Below are positions 8,105-15,148 of a stretch of DNA of 29,583 bases, piece after piece. Position numbers and translations under genes: made by a program. The notes under the pieces were generated by a model. It worked only from the letters and a program-made list of their open reading frames with translations, did not search any database and had not been told where the DNA came from. Source of the DNA: SYOC01 sp035575235 (GTDB lineage Bacteria > Desulfobacterota > Binatia > Bin18); the NCBI GenBank assembly GCA_035575235.1, contig DATLYA010000356.1:1-29583 (forward strand). The letters are read 5' to 3'. Within the stretch, counting starts at the first letter, position 1; each line of letters opens with the position of its first letter.

Positions 8105-9121
8105 GTGGATGGATCACATTCTACGCATAGTGCTATCCTGCCTGCCTACAGTCGCGTGCTCGTAACTGGAGGCACTGGGTTTGTCGGTTCGCACCTCGTC
8201 GACCGTCTCTGTCATCAGGTCGCTACTGTCCGTGTCCTCGTCAGACCCACGAGCGACCGCTCTCGGTTGCCGCGTACGGCGGAACTGATTGAAGGAGATC
8301 TGCAAGATCACGCGGCGCTCAGGCGTGCTGTGCAAGGAATGGACGTGGTCTTTCATTTAGCAGCGGTGACTCGGGCGCGCTCGGAAGAGGAATATCTGCA
8401 AGCAAACGCGCAAGGAACATTACGGTTAGTTGAGGCGCTCCAAGCGGCTCAGCCGCGGCCACGACGGCTCATTTACCTGAGTTCGCTCGCAGCAGCAGGT
8501 CCCGCTCGTGAGGGAAAACCGATTCAACGTCATGATATACCACGGCCAATCACGACCTACGGGCGCAGTAAACTGATGGGAGAGCGGTACTGCCAGCGCG
8601 CAGCGAACGATTTGCGGGTGCTTCTGCTACGTGCACCCGCCGTGTACGGCCCAAGAGATCGCGATCTGTTGCTGTGTTTCTTATTAGCCGCACGCGGGCT
8701 GCTTCCTGTCCCGCGCGGGCCAGAACGCTTCCTCCAATTCATCCACGTTAATGATCTGGTCGAGGCATTGCTCTTAGCCGCAACAGCTGACGCCACCGGC
8801 GTCTATCATGTGGCGGAGTCACGCTCCTATGCCTGGAGTGAAATTGCCGTGTGGCTCGCGCAGGCAGTAGGGAGGCGCGTCTGCGCCATACGGATTCCCC
8901 CCTGGGTGGTGCACGCTGCGGCAACGCTCAGCGAGTGGGGCGCGGCGGCCAGTGGTCGCGCAACAATTTTCAATCGAGAAAAAGCCCGGGAGCTGCTTGC
9001 CCCCGGCTGGTTATGTGAAACGGAATCGGCCAAGCGGGATTTGGGGTTTGAGGGAAGAATCCCGCTGCCGGCGGGGCTGAATGGAACGGCAGCCTGGTAT
9101 CGAGAACGCGGCTGGTTGTAA
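8105..9121 (+). CDS. NAD(P)-dependent epimerase-like reductase, CerR-like
   Basis: A 338-residue extended short-chain dehydrogenase. The Rossmann loop TGGTGFVGSH is at 21-30, the acidic stretch GDLQD near 64-68, HLAA at 84-87, the SS pair at 126-127, and the catalytic Y152-x3-K156 in TYGRSKLMGE. It starts with a GTG at 8105 after a weak ribosome site; a start a few codons later is possible but must precede residue 16. In bacterial sphingolipid pathways (worked out in Caulobacter) the ketone left by serine palmitoyltransferase is reduced by an enzyme of exactly this superfamily, CerR, and this gene directly precedes serine palmitoyltransferase. That context supports a ceramide reductase role. 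The sequence alone supports only an NAD-dependent epimerase/dehydratase family call. Confidence 0.85.
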   Translation: MDGSHSTHSAILPAYSRVLVTGGTGFVGSHLVDRLCHQVATVRVLVRPTSDRSRLPRTAELIEGDLQDHAALRRAVQGMDVVFHLAAVTRARSEEEYLQANAQGTLRLVEALQAAQPRPRRLIYLSSLAAAGPAREGKPIQRHDIPRPITTYGRSKLMGERYCQRAANDLRVLLLRAPAVYGPRDRDLLLCFLLAARGLLPVPRGPERFLQFIHVNDLVEALLLAATADATGVYHVAESRSYAWSEIAVWLAQAVGRRVCAIRIPPWVVHAAATLSEWGAAASGRATIFNREKARELLAPGWLCETESAKRDLGFEGRIPLPAGLNGTAAWYRERGWL

Positions 9122-9188
9122 AGCGAGAGGCCGGGAATCGAGACCAGACGAGAGGTGGAGTCGGAGTCTGGAGCGGAACAGTGGGAGC

Positions 9189-9206
9189 GTACTCTGCAGA
9201 GAGTAC
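9189..9206. repeat. Small perfect hairpin before spt
   Basis: GTACTCT (9189-9195) and AGAGTAC (9200-9206) form a seven-pair stem with a GCAG loop. It lies in the 113-base gap between the CerR-like gene and serine palmitoyltransferase, about 28 bases before the chosen start. It may structure the leader; no known regulatory element is recognised. Confidence 0.35.
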
Positions 9207-9234
9207 CGAGGTTGACACGGAGAGGGGGCAAGGG

Positions 9235-10416
9235 ATGAATCTTCTCGAAAAAAGTCTGCGCTTTACGCGCGCACGGGAAGCGCAAGCAGCGGGCTATTAC
9301 CCGTTTTTTATACCCATCGAATCATCTTCTGGCGCCGAAGTGATAGTGAACGGCGAGCCGAAAATTATGATGGGCTCAAATAACTATCTGGGTCTGACGC
9401 ATCACCCCAAAGTACTGGCGGCGGCGGAGGCGGCGTTGAAGCGGTATGGCAGTGGCTGCACAGGCAGCCGCTTTTTGAACGGCACCCTCGATCTGCATGA
9501 AATTCTGGAAGAGCGCCTCGCCGATTTCCTGGGCAAAGAGGCGGCTCTGGTGTTCAGCACCGGGTATCAAGCCAATCTGGGGGCCGTGTCAACTCTCCTT
9601 CATCGCGGCGATTATATTTTTATGGATAAGCTGAACCACGCCAGTCTGGTGGACAGCACGCGCCTCACGTTCGCCACGGTCTGCCGCTACGCGCACAACA
9701 ACATGGAAGCTCTGGAGCGACAACTCGCCCAGGCGCCGCGTGCAGCGGGAAAACTGATTGTGACTGACGGCGTCTTTTCCATGGATGGAGATATCGTCAA
9801 TCTCCCCAAGCTGGCGGCGCTCGCCGCAGCCTATGAGGCGGATATTTTGGTGGATGACGCGCACGCTATCGGCGTCCTGGGTGAGCATGGGGGAGGCACG
9901 GCGCAACATTTCGGGCTGGAAGACAAAACTACCCTCATTGTCGCCACGTTCTCAAAATCCTTGGCCTCGATCGGCGGCGTCGTCGCCGGCGCCGAACCGG
10001 TCATCCATTATCTGAAGCACCACGCCCGCTCCCTGATTTTCAGCGCCAGCATGCCGCCGGCTTCGGTCGCGACCGTGCTCGCCGCCCTTGAGGTCATGGA
10101 AGAAGAGCCGGAGTTGCGTGAAGCACTGTGGCGAAACACGCGGCGGATGCAAGATGGGCTAAAGAGCCTCGGGTATGACATCGGCAACAGTGAAACGCCG
10201 GTGATTCCGGTCTTGATCGGCGACCTTGGCGTCCTGGCCCTGCAATGGCGGATGTTGTTCGATGCCGGCGTGTTCATCAATCCAGTCATTCCTCCCGCCG
10301 TTCCCCCCCACTCCTGCCGTTTACGCATTTCTATGATGGCGACGCACACCAACGCACAGATTGATTACGTGCTCGATCTCTTTGCGCGGGGCATGAAACT
10401 GCGAGCGGCGATGTGA
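9235..10416 (+). CDS. spt: Serine palmitoyltransferase
   Basis: A 393-residue PLP-dependent alpha-oxoamine synthase that condenses serine with a fatty acyl thioester to 3-ketosphinganine, the first step of sphingolipid synthesis. Key residues are H135 (NHAS), D207 and H210 (VDDAHAIG) and the PLP lysine K241 (TFSKSLASIGG). Their spacing equals that of the catalytic residues of the Sphingomonas enzyme (H159, D231, H234, K265). Stretches such as GSRFLNGTLDLHEILEERL, FSMDGDIVNLP, SLIFSASMPPASVAT and ISMMATHT match bacterial serine palmitoyltransferase better than 2-amino-3-ketobutyrate ligase or BioF. I chose ATG 9235, preceded by a purine-rich AGAGGGGGCAAGGG, over an upstream GTG at 9181. It is soluble and homodimeric in bacteria. 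No acyl carrier protein gene is seen next to it, unlike some other bacterial clusters. Confidence 0.92.
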   Translation: MNLLEKSLRFTRAREAQAAGYYPFFIPIESSSGAEVIVNGEPKIMMGSNNYLGLTHHPKVLAAAEAALKRYGSGCTGSRFLNGTLDLHEILEERLADFLGKEAALVFSTGYQANLGAVSTLLHRGDYIFMDKLNHASLVDSTRLTFATVCRYAHNNMEALERQLAQAPRAAGKLIVTDGVFSMDGDIVNLPKLAALAAAYEADILVDDAHAIGVLGEHGGGTAQHFGLEDKTTLIVATFSKSLASIGGVVAGAEPVIHYLKHHARSLIFSASMPPASVATVLAALEVMEEEPELREALWRNTRRMQDGLKSLGYDIGNSETPVIPVLIGDLGVLALQWRMLFDAGVFINPVIPPAVPPHSCRLRISMMATHTNAQIDYVLDLFARGMKLRAAM

Positions 10417-10448
10417 GTCGGTTTATCAACATTATCTCCTCGCGCTAT

Positions 10449-10471
10449 CCCTCTCCCGCCTGGGGAGAGGG
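10449..10471. repeat. CCCTCTCCC hairpin repeat, copy 1
   Basis: CCCTCTCCC (10449-10457) and GGGAGAGGG (10463-10471) form a perfect nine-pair stem with a five-base loop, in the gap between serine palmitoyltransferase and the ceramide-synthase-like gene. The same two arms recur at 20317-20339. It may be a dispersed palindromic repeat that dampens or stabilises the transcript between two genes. Confidence 0.6.
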
Positions 10472-10536
10472 AACCTCTCATTCTTCCACGGAAATATAAA
10501 CGGAAGGCGGGTCGCGCCCGCCATCAGGTTTGACGC

Positions 10537-11658
10537 ATGTTGTCTCATGTCTCCGTCACTCCCGTTCGCACTCGTTGTGACCTCCGCCAATTCCTGAAAC
10601 TCCCCTGGCGTCTTTACCGCGGCAATCCCTTGTGGACGCCGCCGCTTCTTCTTGAGCAAAAAAGACTGCTCAACCGGCGCAAGCACCCCTTCCATCAACA
10701 CGCCGACGTTGAATACTTTCTCGCACGGCAAGGCGGCGACGTCGTGGGGCGCATTGCCGCCATCGTGAACCATCAGTACGTTCATTTCCATCAGGAAGCG
10801 ACGGGGTTCTTTGGCTTCTTCGAGAGCGTCAACGATCAACGCGTCGCGGCTGCTTTACTAAATACCGCGGAACAGTGGGTCAGCTCGCATGGCATGCAGC
10901 GGATCTGCGGTCCGATGAACTTTTCCACCAATGAAGAGTGCGGCATGTTAATTGACGGCTTTCAATATCCGCCAACTATTATGATGCCGTACAATCTTCC
11001 CTATGCGCAGCGCCTCCTCGAGTCCACTAACTATGTCAAGGCAAAAGACCTCCTCGCCTACGCCCTCGATAACCCAACGCCGCCGGAGCGTTTAGTGCGC
11101 GGCGTCACCAGCCTGCAACAACGGCGCGACATTACCATCCGCCCCATTAATGTGAAACGCTTTCACGACGACGTCGCGTTGATTCTCGACGTGTACAATA
11201 GCGCCTGGGAGCGGAACTGGGGCTTCATTCCCCTGACGCCAGCGGAGATTAACGACCTGGCGCGACAGCTGTGGTGGATTGGCCACCCCTCTTTTTGCCT
11301 TCTGGCCGAAACAAAGGGTGAACCCGTAGGATTCGCGCTTGCCCTGCCGGATTACAATCAAGCCCTACGGCGCCTCAACGGACGCTTGCTGCCCTTCGGG
11401 CTCCTGAAGCTCTTGTGGTATCGCCGTCGGATCACCACCGCACGCGTCCTGACGCTCGGCTTGAAGCCTGGATTTCGCGGCATGGGCATCGACGCCATGC
11501 TGTATTTACACTTATGGCAGGAGGCGCCAAAGCAGGGCTACTCGCTTGTCGAGTGTTCATGGATTCTCGAAGACAACTGGCCGATGCGGCGCGGCCTCGA
11601 ACGTATGGGCGCGCGACTGTATAAGACGTACCGCATTTACGAAAAGGCGCTCTCATAA
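10537..11658 (+). CDS. GNAT-fold acyltransferase, bacterial ceramide synthase-like
   Basis: A 373-residue soluble protein. The C-terminal third is GNAT-like: VLTLGLKPGFRGMGIDAML around residues 304-322 resembles the acyl-CoA pyrophosphate-binding loop, followed by VECSWILEDNWPMRRGLERM and a final YKTYRIYEK strand. The N-terminal half has RLYRGNPLWTPPLLLEQKRL and GPMNFSTNEECGMLIDGF, stretches I associate with the long GNAT-type proteins found beside bacterial serine palmitoyltransferase, including bacterial ceramide synthase (bCerS), which N-acylates 3-ketosphinganine. It is the third plus-strand gene after the CerR-like gene and spt. The call rests on context as much as on motifs; a general GNAT-family protein is the safe fallback. 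It has no membrane segment. The ATG at 10537 has no strong ribosome site. Confidence 0.8.
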   Translation: MLSHVSVTPVRTRCDLRQFLKLPWRLYRGNPLWTPPLLLEQKRLLNRRKHPFHQHADVEYFLARQGGDVVGRIAAIVNHQYVHFHQEATGFFGFFESVNDQRVAAALLNTAEQWVSSHGMQRICGPMNFSTNEECGMLIDGFQYPPTIMMPYNLPYAQRLLESTNYVKAKDLLAYALDNPTPPERLVRGVTSLQQRRDITIRPINVKRFHDDVALILDVYNSAWERNWGFIPLTPAEINDLARQLWWIGHPSFCLLAETKGEPVGFALALPDYNQALRRLNGRLLPFGLLKLLWYRRRITTARVLTLGLKPGFRGMGIDAMLYLHLWQEAPKQGYSLVECSWILEDNWPMRRGLERMGARLYKTYRIYEKALS

Positions 11659-11670
11659 CCGAGATGGAGC

Positions 11671-11703
11671 GGAATCCAGAATTCAGAAGGCTCCCTGGAT
11701 TCC
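11671..11703. terminator. Inverted repeat after the plus-strand sphingolipid genes
   Basis: GGAATCCAG (11671-11679) and CTGGATTCC (11695-11703) are perfect nine-base arms with a 15-base loop, 12 bases after the stop of the ceramide-synthase-like gene and before the convergent cyclase remnant. The place fits a transcription end for both strands. There is no strong U-run, so it may equally be a dispersed repeat. Confidence 0.4.
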
Positions 11704-11993
11704 ACTTCGTTTCATTCAGGCTACGTTCCCTGTCTCTTTCCTTGTTGCTGTCTTTTTGGTTTTCGCTCCTCAAGCGCCGTTAGCAACCCCTGTGCTTCTT
11801 GCAGATCCTTTGTATCGAACCCTTCGGTAAACCAGCGGTAGAGCTCGGCTAACATGTTGTGCGCTTCGTGTTGTTTACCTTGTCGTCGCCACAGACGAGC
11901 GAGACTTACGGTAGCGCGCAGCTCTAGCGATCTCGCTTGCTGTTTGCGCGCGATGTCGAGGGCTTTGAGAAAGTAGGCTTCAGCTTCCGCCTC

Positions 11994-12107
11994 CGCTTGG
12001 GGATGAGGGATTGGGGGTTGGAGGTTGATTTCTATTTTTGCCTTCTGCCTTTTGCTTTTTGCTCTTTGCTTTTCTTCTTTCCACTTTTCACTTGTCACTT
12101 TTGACTC
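11994..12107. repeat. Degenerate heptamer array inside the cyclase remnant
   Basis: On the plus strand a strict 7-base period runs through most of the stretch. Units 11994-12028 are of the GGATTGG/GGGTTGG type; units 12038-12107 read TTGCCTT, CTGCCTT, TTGCTTT, TTGCTCT, TTGCTTT, TCTTCTT, TCCACTT, TTCACTT, GTCACTT, TTGACTC. It encodes the lysine-rich insert between the GELTLES and AEAEAYFLKAL parts of the TPR remnant. Confidence 0.75.
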
Positions 12108-12275
12108 GAGCGTAAGCTCGCCTTTGAGGCGGTAAAGTTCGGCTTCGTAGTAATGCTCGCCAAAGTCGCCTACATGTACTCAGGCCGGTAGTTGACCGGC
12201 AGCAACATCCGCGCGCTGGCGATGCTCTCGCCCGGCCAGGATGCGTTCAGCCAGATATCGTGGGATGTAACTAAC

Positions 12276-12352
12276 GGGTCTGGGGTCAGAGATCTGAGGC
12301 TTAAAGTCTGAAGATTTTTGGACCCTAGACGCTAGACCCTGGACACCAGACT
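12276..12352. repeat. Degenerate heptamer array after the zinc ribbon
   Basis: Eleven consecutive 7-base units run on the plus strand: GGGTCTG, GGGTCAG, AGATCTG, AGGCTTA, AAGTCTG, AAGATTT, TTGGACC, CTAGACG, CTAGACC, CTGGACA, CCAGACT. The word drifts from a GTCTG type to a CTAGACC type. It lies in frame in the cyclase remnant, between the zinc ribbon and SYIPRYLAERIL. Confidence 0.75.
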
Positions 12353-12538
12353 GCCGCGTCAGCGGCGTCGCACACTCATCACAAAATTTCACGCCTGGGC
12401 GGTTTTCCGCGCCGCACGAGGGACACACGGTAAGGCCGAACTCGCTGACGTTTGACTATCCCAATACGCCCCCTATCTCACGCAACACTCCGACATCACG
12501 CTCATCAAAGTCTTCTTCCACCAGGGACAGACTTGATC

Positions 12539-13672
12539 CTAGAAGCCTTCTAATTGCGCCAGTCGCTCACGGTGATACGTTGCATCGCCGAAAGCGAATT
12601 CGTTCCACTTGGCGCGTTTGAACCAGAAGTGCATGTCGTGCTCCCAGGTAAAGCCGATGCCGCCATGCATCTGCACGGCGCGATTCGTGGTGCGAGAATA
12701 CACATCAGACCAGCGCGCTTTGGCTAACGCGGCGGCGCGCGAGGCCTCGCGTGGCAGTGCGTCAAAGGCATGCGCGGCATACCAGACCAGCGAGCGCGAA
12801 GGCTCGATTTCGCTAACCATTTCCGCCGCCATATGCTTGAGCGCCTGGAACGACGCAATGGGCCGGTTGAACTGCGTACGCACTTTCGTGTACTCGACCG
12901 CCATTTCCAGCGCTTTTTGCGCACCGCCCAGACTGTCCGCCGCCAGCGCGACACAAGCGGCGTCTAGCAGCCGAGCAAGGATCTTCCATCCCTCGCCCTC
13001 ACTGCCAACCAGAGCGGATTTCGGCGCGATAACGTTTGCGCATTCTACTTCATACACACGACGCGTACGATCAAAAATATCCAGGAGGCGAATCTCTACG
13101 CCAGGCGTCTCGCGATCGACCAGGAATAAACTTACTCCTTCCTCCTCTTTGCCGCTCGTCCGCGCTGCAATGAGCAAGACATCCGCCACTTTGGCGTAAG
13201 GCACGAACATTTTCACGCCGGATAGCGTGTAGCCGTCGCGAGTTTTCTTCGCCCTCAACGTCACGCCGGCGGCGTCAAGCCGATCTTCCGCTTCAAGAAA
13301 CGCCAGCGTCCCGATCGCCTCGCCCGCGGCAATGCGCGGCAGCCAGGTTTTCTTCTGCGCCGCCGATCCGCCAGCCATCACACCCAGTGCAAACAACACG
13401 GACGAGAACAGAAAGGGCCCCGGCGTCACCGCGCGCCCCATCTCTTCAAGCAGCACCGCCATATCGAGCATGCCTAACCCTAAGCCGCCGTATGTTTCGG
13501 GAATGAGCAAACCGGTCCACCCCTGTTCAGCCATCTTGCGATGGAATTCTCGCGAGAAGCCATCCTCGTCCTTATAGAGCTCGCGGACAAATGCCGGCGG
13601 ACACTCTCGCGTCAAAAACTCCCGCGCCGACTGCTGCAACATTTCCTGTTCTTCTGATAATCCAAAATCCAT
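12539..13672 (-). CDS. Acyl-CoA dehydrogenase, probable second subunit of a heteromer
   Basis: A 377-residue flavoprotein of the acyl-CoA dehydrogenase family: N-terminal helical domain (MDFGLSEEQEMLQQSAREFL, GWTGLLIPETYGGLGLG), a middle beta domain, and a C-terminal helical domain with RTQFNRPIASFQALKHMAAEM and QMHGGIGFTWEHDMHFW. The usual YEGT-type base motif near the C-terminus is absent; the protein ends RLAQLEGF. This form is typical of the partner subunit in alpha2-beta2 acyl-CoA dehydrogenases that act on bulky CoA thioesters such as sterol side-chain intermediates. It lies 111 bases after a second acyl-CoA dehydrogenase on the same strand, which fits a subunit pair. The substrate is unknown. 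Confidence 0.88.
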   Translation of the reverse strand: MDFGLSEEQEMLQQSAREFLTRECPPAFVRELYKDEDGFSREFHRKMAEQGWTGLLIPETYGGLGLGMLDMAVLLEEMGRAVTPGPFLFSSVLFALGVMAGGSAAQKKTWLPRIAAGEAIGTLAFLEAEDRLDAAGVTLRAKKTRDGYTLSGVKMFVPYAKVADVLLIAARTSGKEEEGVSLFLVDRETPGVEIRLLDIFDRTRRVYEVECANVIAPKSALVGSEGEGWKILARLLDAACVALAADSLGGAQKALEMAVEYTKVRTQFNRPIASFQALKHMAAEMVSEIEPSRSLVWYAAHAFDALPREASRAAALAKARWSDVYSRTTNRAVQMHGGIGFTWEHDMHFWFKRAKWNEFAFGDATYHRERLAQLEGF

Positions 13673-13674
13673 CT

Positions 13675-13781
13675 CCGATTCCCCGATTCCCCGGTTCTCC
13701 GGTTCTTCTTTCTCGCCTCACGCCTTACGCCCCACGTTTACGTCGTCCCATCCCCCTCCTGACTACTGGCTACTAGCTACT
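13675..13781. repeat. Three short octamer/heptamer arrays between the acyl-CoA dehydrogenase genes
   Basis: Units of eight at 13675-13706 (CCGATTCC twice, CCGGTTCT twice), units of seven at 13714-13734 (CGCCTCA, CGCCTTA, CGCCCCA), and units of seven at 13761-13781 (GACTACT, GGCTACT, AGCTACT). Together they fill nearly all of the 111-base spacer. Confidence 0.7.
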
Positions 13782-13783
13782 GC

Positions 13784-14971
13784 TTAGCCCGACTTCGGCA
13801 TCCCCAGCCCGCGTTCGCTGATAATGTTCTTCTGAATTTGCGACGTGCCGCCGCCGATAATCAGTCCTAGTGTAAACATAAACTCGTAGGCCCATGTGCC
13901 GTTGTCGATGACGTGCGCCGCGCCTTTATTGAGCGGCGCGTAGGAGCCGAGAATCTCCAGCGCCAGCGCGCAGATGTCATGGTTCAACTCCGTGCCAACG
14001 AGTTTATTGACCATCGCACTGACGCCGTGCGGCTTGTCTCTCAGTTCAGTCGTGAGCATGCGATACGAGTGATATTTCATCGCCTCCACACGGGTGAGCA
14101 AATCAGCCAGTCTCTGTCGGATCACGGGGTCTTGCGACGCCGGCCTGCCATAGCGCTGCCGCGACTGCGCCAGACGGAGCAGGTTCTGCATCATGAGCTG
14201 CGTGCGCGTGGTCGAGCCCAGCATATTGCGCTCGTGAAACAGCGTCGCGTTCGCCACCATCCAACCTTGATTCAATTCACCCACCAGATTTGCGCGCGGC
14301 ACACGGACATTGTCAAAAAAGACCTCGTTGAATCCCGCGTCGCCGGTCATTTGAATTAGCGGGCGCACGGTGATACCCGGCGTCTTCATGTCAATGAGAA
14401 TATAGGAGATGCCGCGGTGCTTGGGCGCGTCAGGATCAGTGCGCACCAGACAGAACATCCAGTCGGAGAACTGCGCATTTGAAGTCCATACCTTTTGCCC
14501 ATTGACGATGAACTCATCGCCGACGATGTCCGCACGCGTGCGCAACGACGCTAAATCTGATCCCGCCCCAGGTTCAGAATACCCCTGGCACCAAATCTCC
14601 TCGGCCGTGAGAATTTTCGGCAGATAACGACGCTTCTGCTCTTCCGTGCCAAACTGAATCAACGTGGGGCCGAGCATGCCGAGCCCCGAGGCGCCAATCA
14701 GGCCAGGGGCGCGCGCCAGCACCAACTCTTCATTGACGATGGTCTGACGCATCACATCCGCCGCCTGTCCGCCATACTCCTTCGGCCAACTCATGGCGAC
14801 ATAGCCGGCGTCATAGAGCTTCCGTTGCCACTCCTTCGCGCGTTTCACGCGCTCGGGATCATGCGGCATGAGATCACTGATGGCTTTGTCTTTCTTCGGC
14901 AGGTTTTTCTTCAGCCAGTCTCGCACTTCTTTACGAAACGCCTCATCCTCTTTCGAGTACGCCAGCTCCAT
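13784..14971 (-). CDS. Acyl-CoA dehydrogenase, probable catalytic subunit
   Basis: A 395-residue acyl-CoA dehydrogenase: MELAYSKEDEAFRKEVRDWL at the N-terminus, GYVAMSWPKEYGGQ, the FAD/substrate strand CQGYSEPGAGSDLASL near 128-142, QKVWTSNAQ, and a C-terminal IGGGTSQIQKNIISERGLG. The last motif has G where classical enzymes have the catalytic Glu of YEGT. A glutamate is present instead at E247 (ATLFHERNM), the region that supplies the base in isovaleryl-type and in FadE26-type heteromeric enzymes. This supports a heteromer with the smaller dehydrogenase downstream. It oxidises acyl-CoA at the alpha-beta bond and passes electrons to ETF. The ATG at 14971 follows GGAGAAGAAAT. Confidence 0.9.
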   Translation of the reverse strand: MELAYSKEDEAFRKEVRDWLKKNLPKKDKAISDLMPHDPERVKRAKEWQRKLYDAGYVAMSWPKEYGGQAADVMRQTIVNEELVLARAPGLIGASGLGMLGPTLIQFGTEEQKRRYLPKILTAEEIWCQGYSEPGAGSDLASLRTRADIVGDEFIVNGQKVWTSNAQFSDWMFCLVRTDPDAPKHRGISYILIDMKTPGITVRPLIQMTGDAGFNEVFFDNVRVPRANLVGELNQGWMVANATLFHERNMLGSTTRTQLMMQNLLRLAQSRQRYGRPASQDPVIRQRLADLLTRVEAMKYHSYRMLTTELRDKPHGVSAMVNKLVGTELNHDICALALEILGSYAPLNKGAAHVIDNGTWAYEFMFTLGLIIGGGTSQIQKNIISERGLGMPKSG

Positions 14972-15029
14972 ATTTCTTCTCCGTCAGCGTCAGGGATGGC
15001 GGGTGCTAGTTCCCTATTGAATGAGATTG

Positions 15030-15101
15030 AATCGGAGAAACGGCGACGGGGAGAATCGGAGAATGATTTTTTCTCCGGTTCCCCGATGCTCCGACTCCCC
15101 G
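15030..15101. repeat. Self-complementary octamer array
   Basis: Nine 8-base units run without a break: AATCGGAG, AAACGGCG, ACGGGGAG, AATCGGAG, AATGATTT, TTTCTCCG, GTTCCCCG, ATGCTCCG, ACTCCCCG. The second half approximates the reverse complement of the first, so the array can fold on itself around AATGATTTTTT. It lies between the amidohydrolase stop and the dehydrogenase start. Confidence 0.72.
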
Positions 15102-15148
15102 GCGCTGTATAGTTAAGAGCAAAACCAACACCCTCCGCAGCTGGAGCT

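Larger units (their letters stand above)
11721..12428 (-). pseudogene. Remnant of a zinc-ribbon/cyclase/AAA/TPR regulator with its middle deleted
   Basis: Two pieces lie in one frame, split by a TGA at 12180-12182. The upstream piece (GTG at 12428) is a zinc ribbon, CPSCGAENRPGVKFCDEC, followed by SYIPRYLAERIL. This is how the large adenylate/guanylate-cyclase-like proteins with an AAA ATPase and TPR repeats begin. The downstream piece reads EHYYEAELYRLKGELTL, then SLELRATVSLARLWRRQGK and LYRWFTEGFDTKDLQEAQGL, which is how the same proteins end. The cyclase, ATPase and most TPR repeats, by my estimate some 800 residues, are missing. Both pieces carry heptamer-repeat inserts (11994-12107, 12276-12352) that are read through in frame. 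The gene is surely inactive as a cyclase; an expressed fragment cannot be excluded. Confidence 0.72.

Noticed and set aside
9212..9217. TTGACA box before spt
   Set aside because: No -10 box lies at the right distance, since the coding sequence begins within 20 bases.
9181..9234. Longer start for serine palmitoyltransferase at GTG 9181
   Set aside because: The extra 18 residues do not match the family, and ATG 9235 has a purine-rich ribosome site; the length then fits bacterial Spt.
12456..12536. A 26-codon plus-strand tail reading SQYAPYLTQHSDITLIKVFF before a stop
   Set aside because: It has the look of a protein C-terminus but is too short to assign, has a stop just upstream and may be chance.
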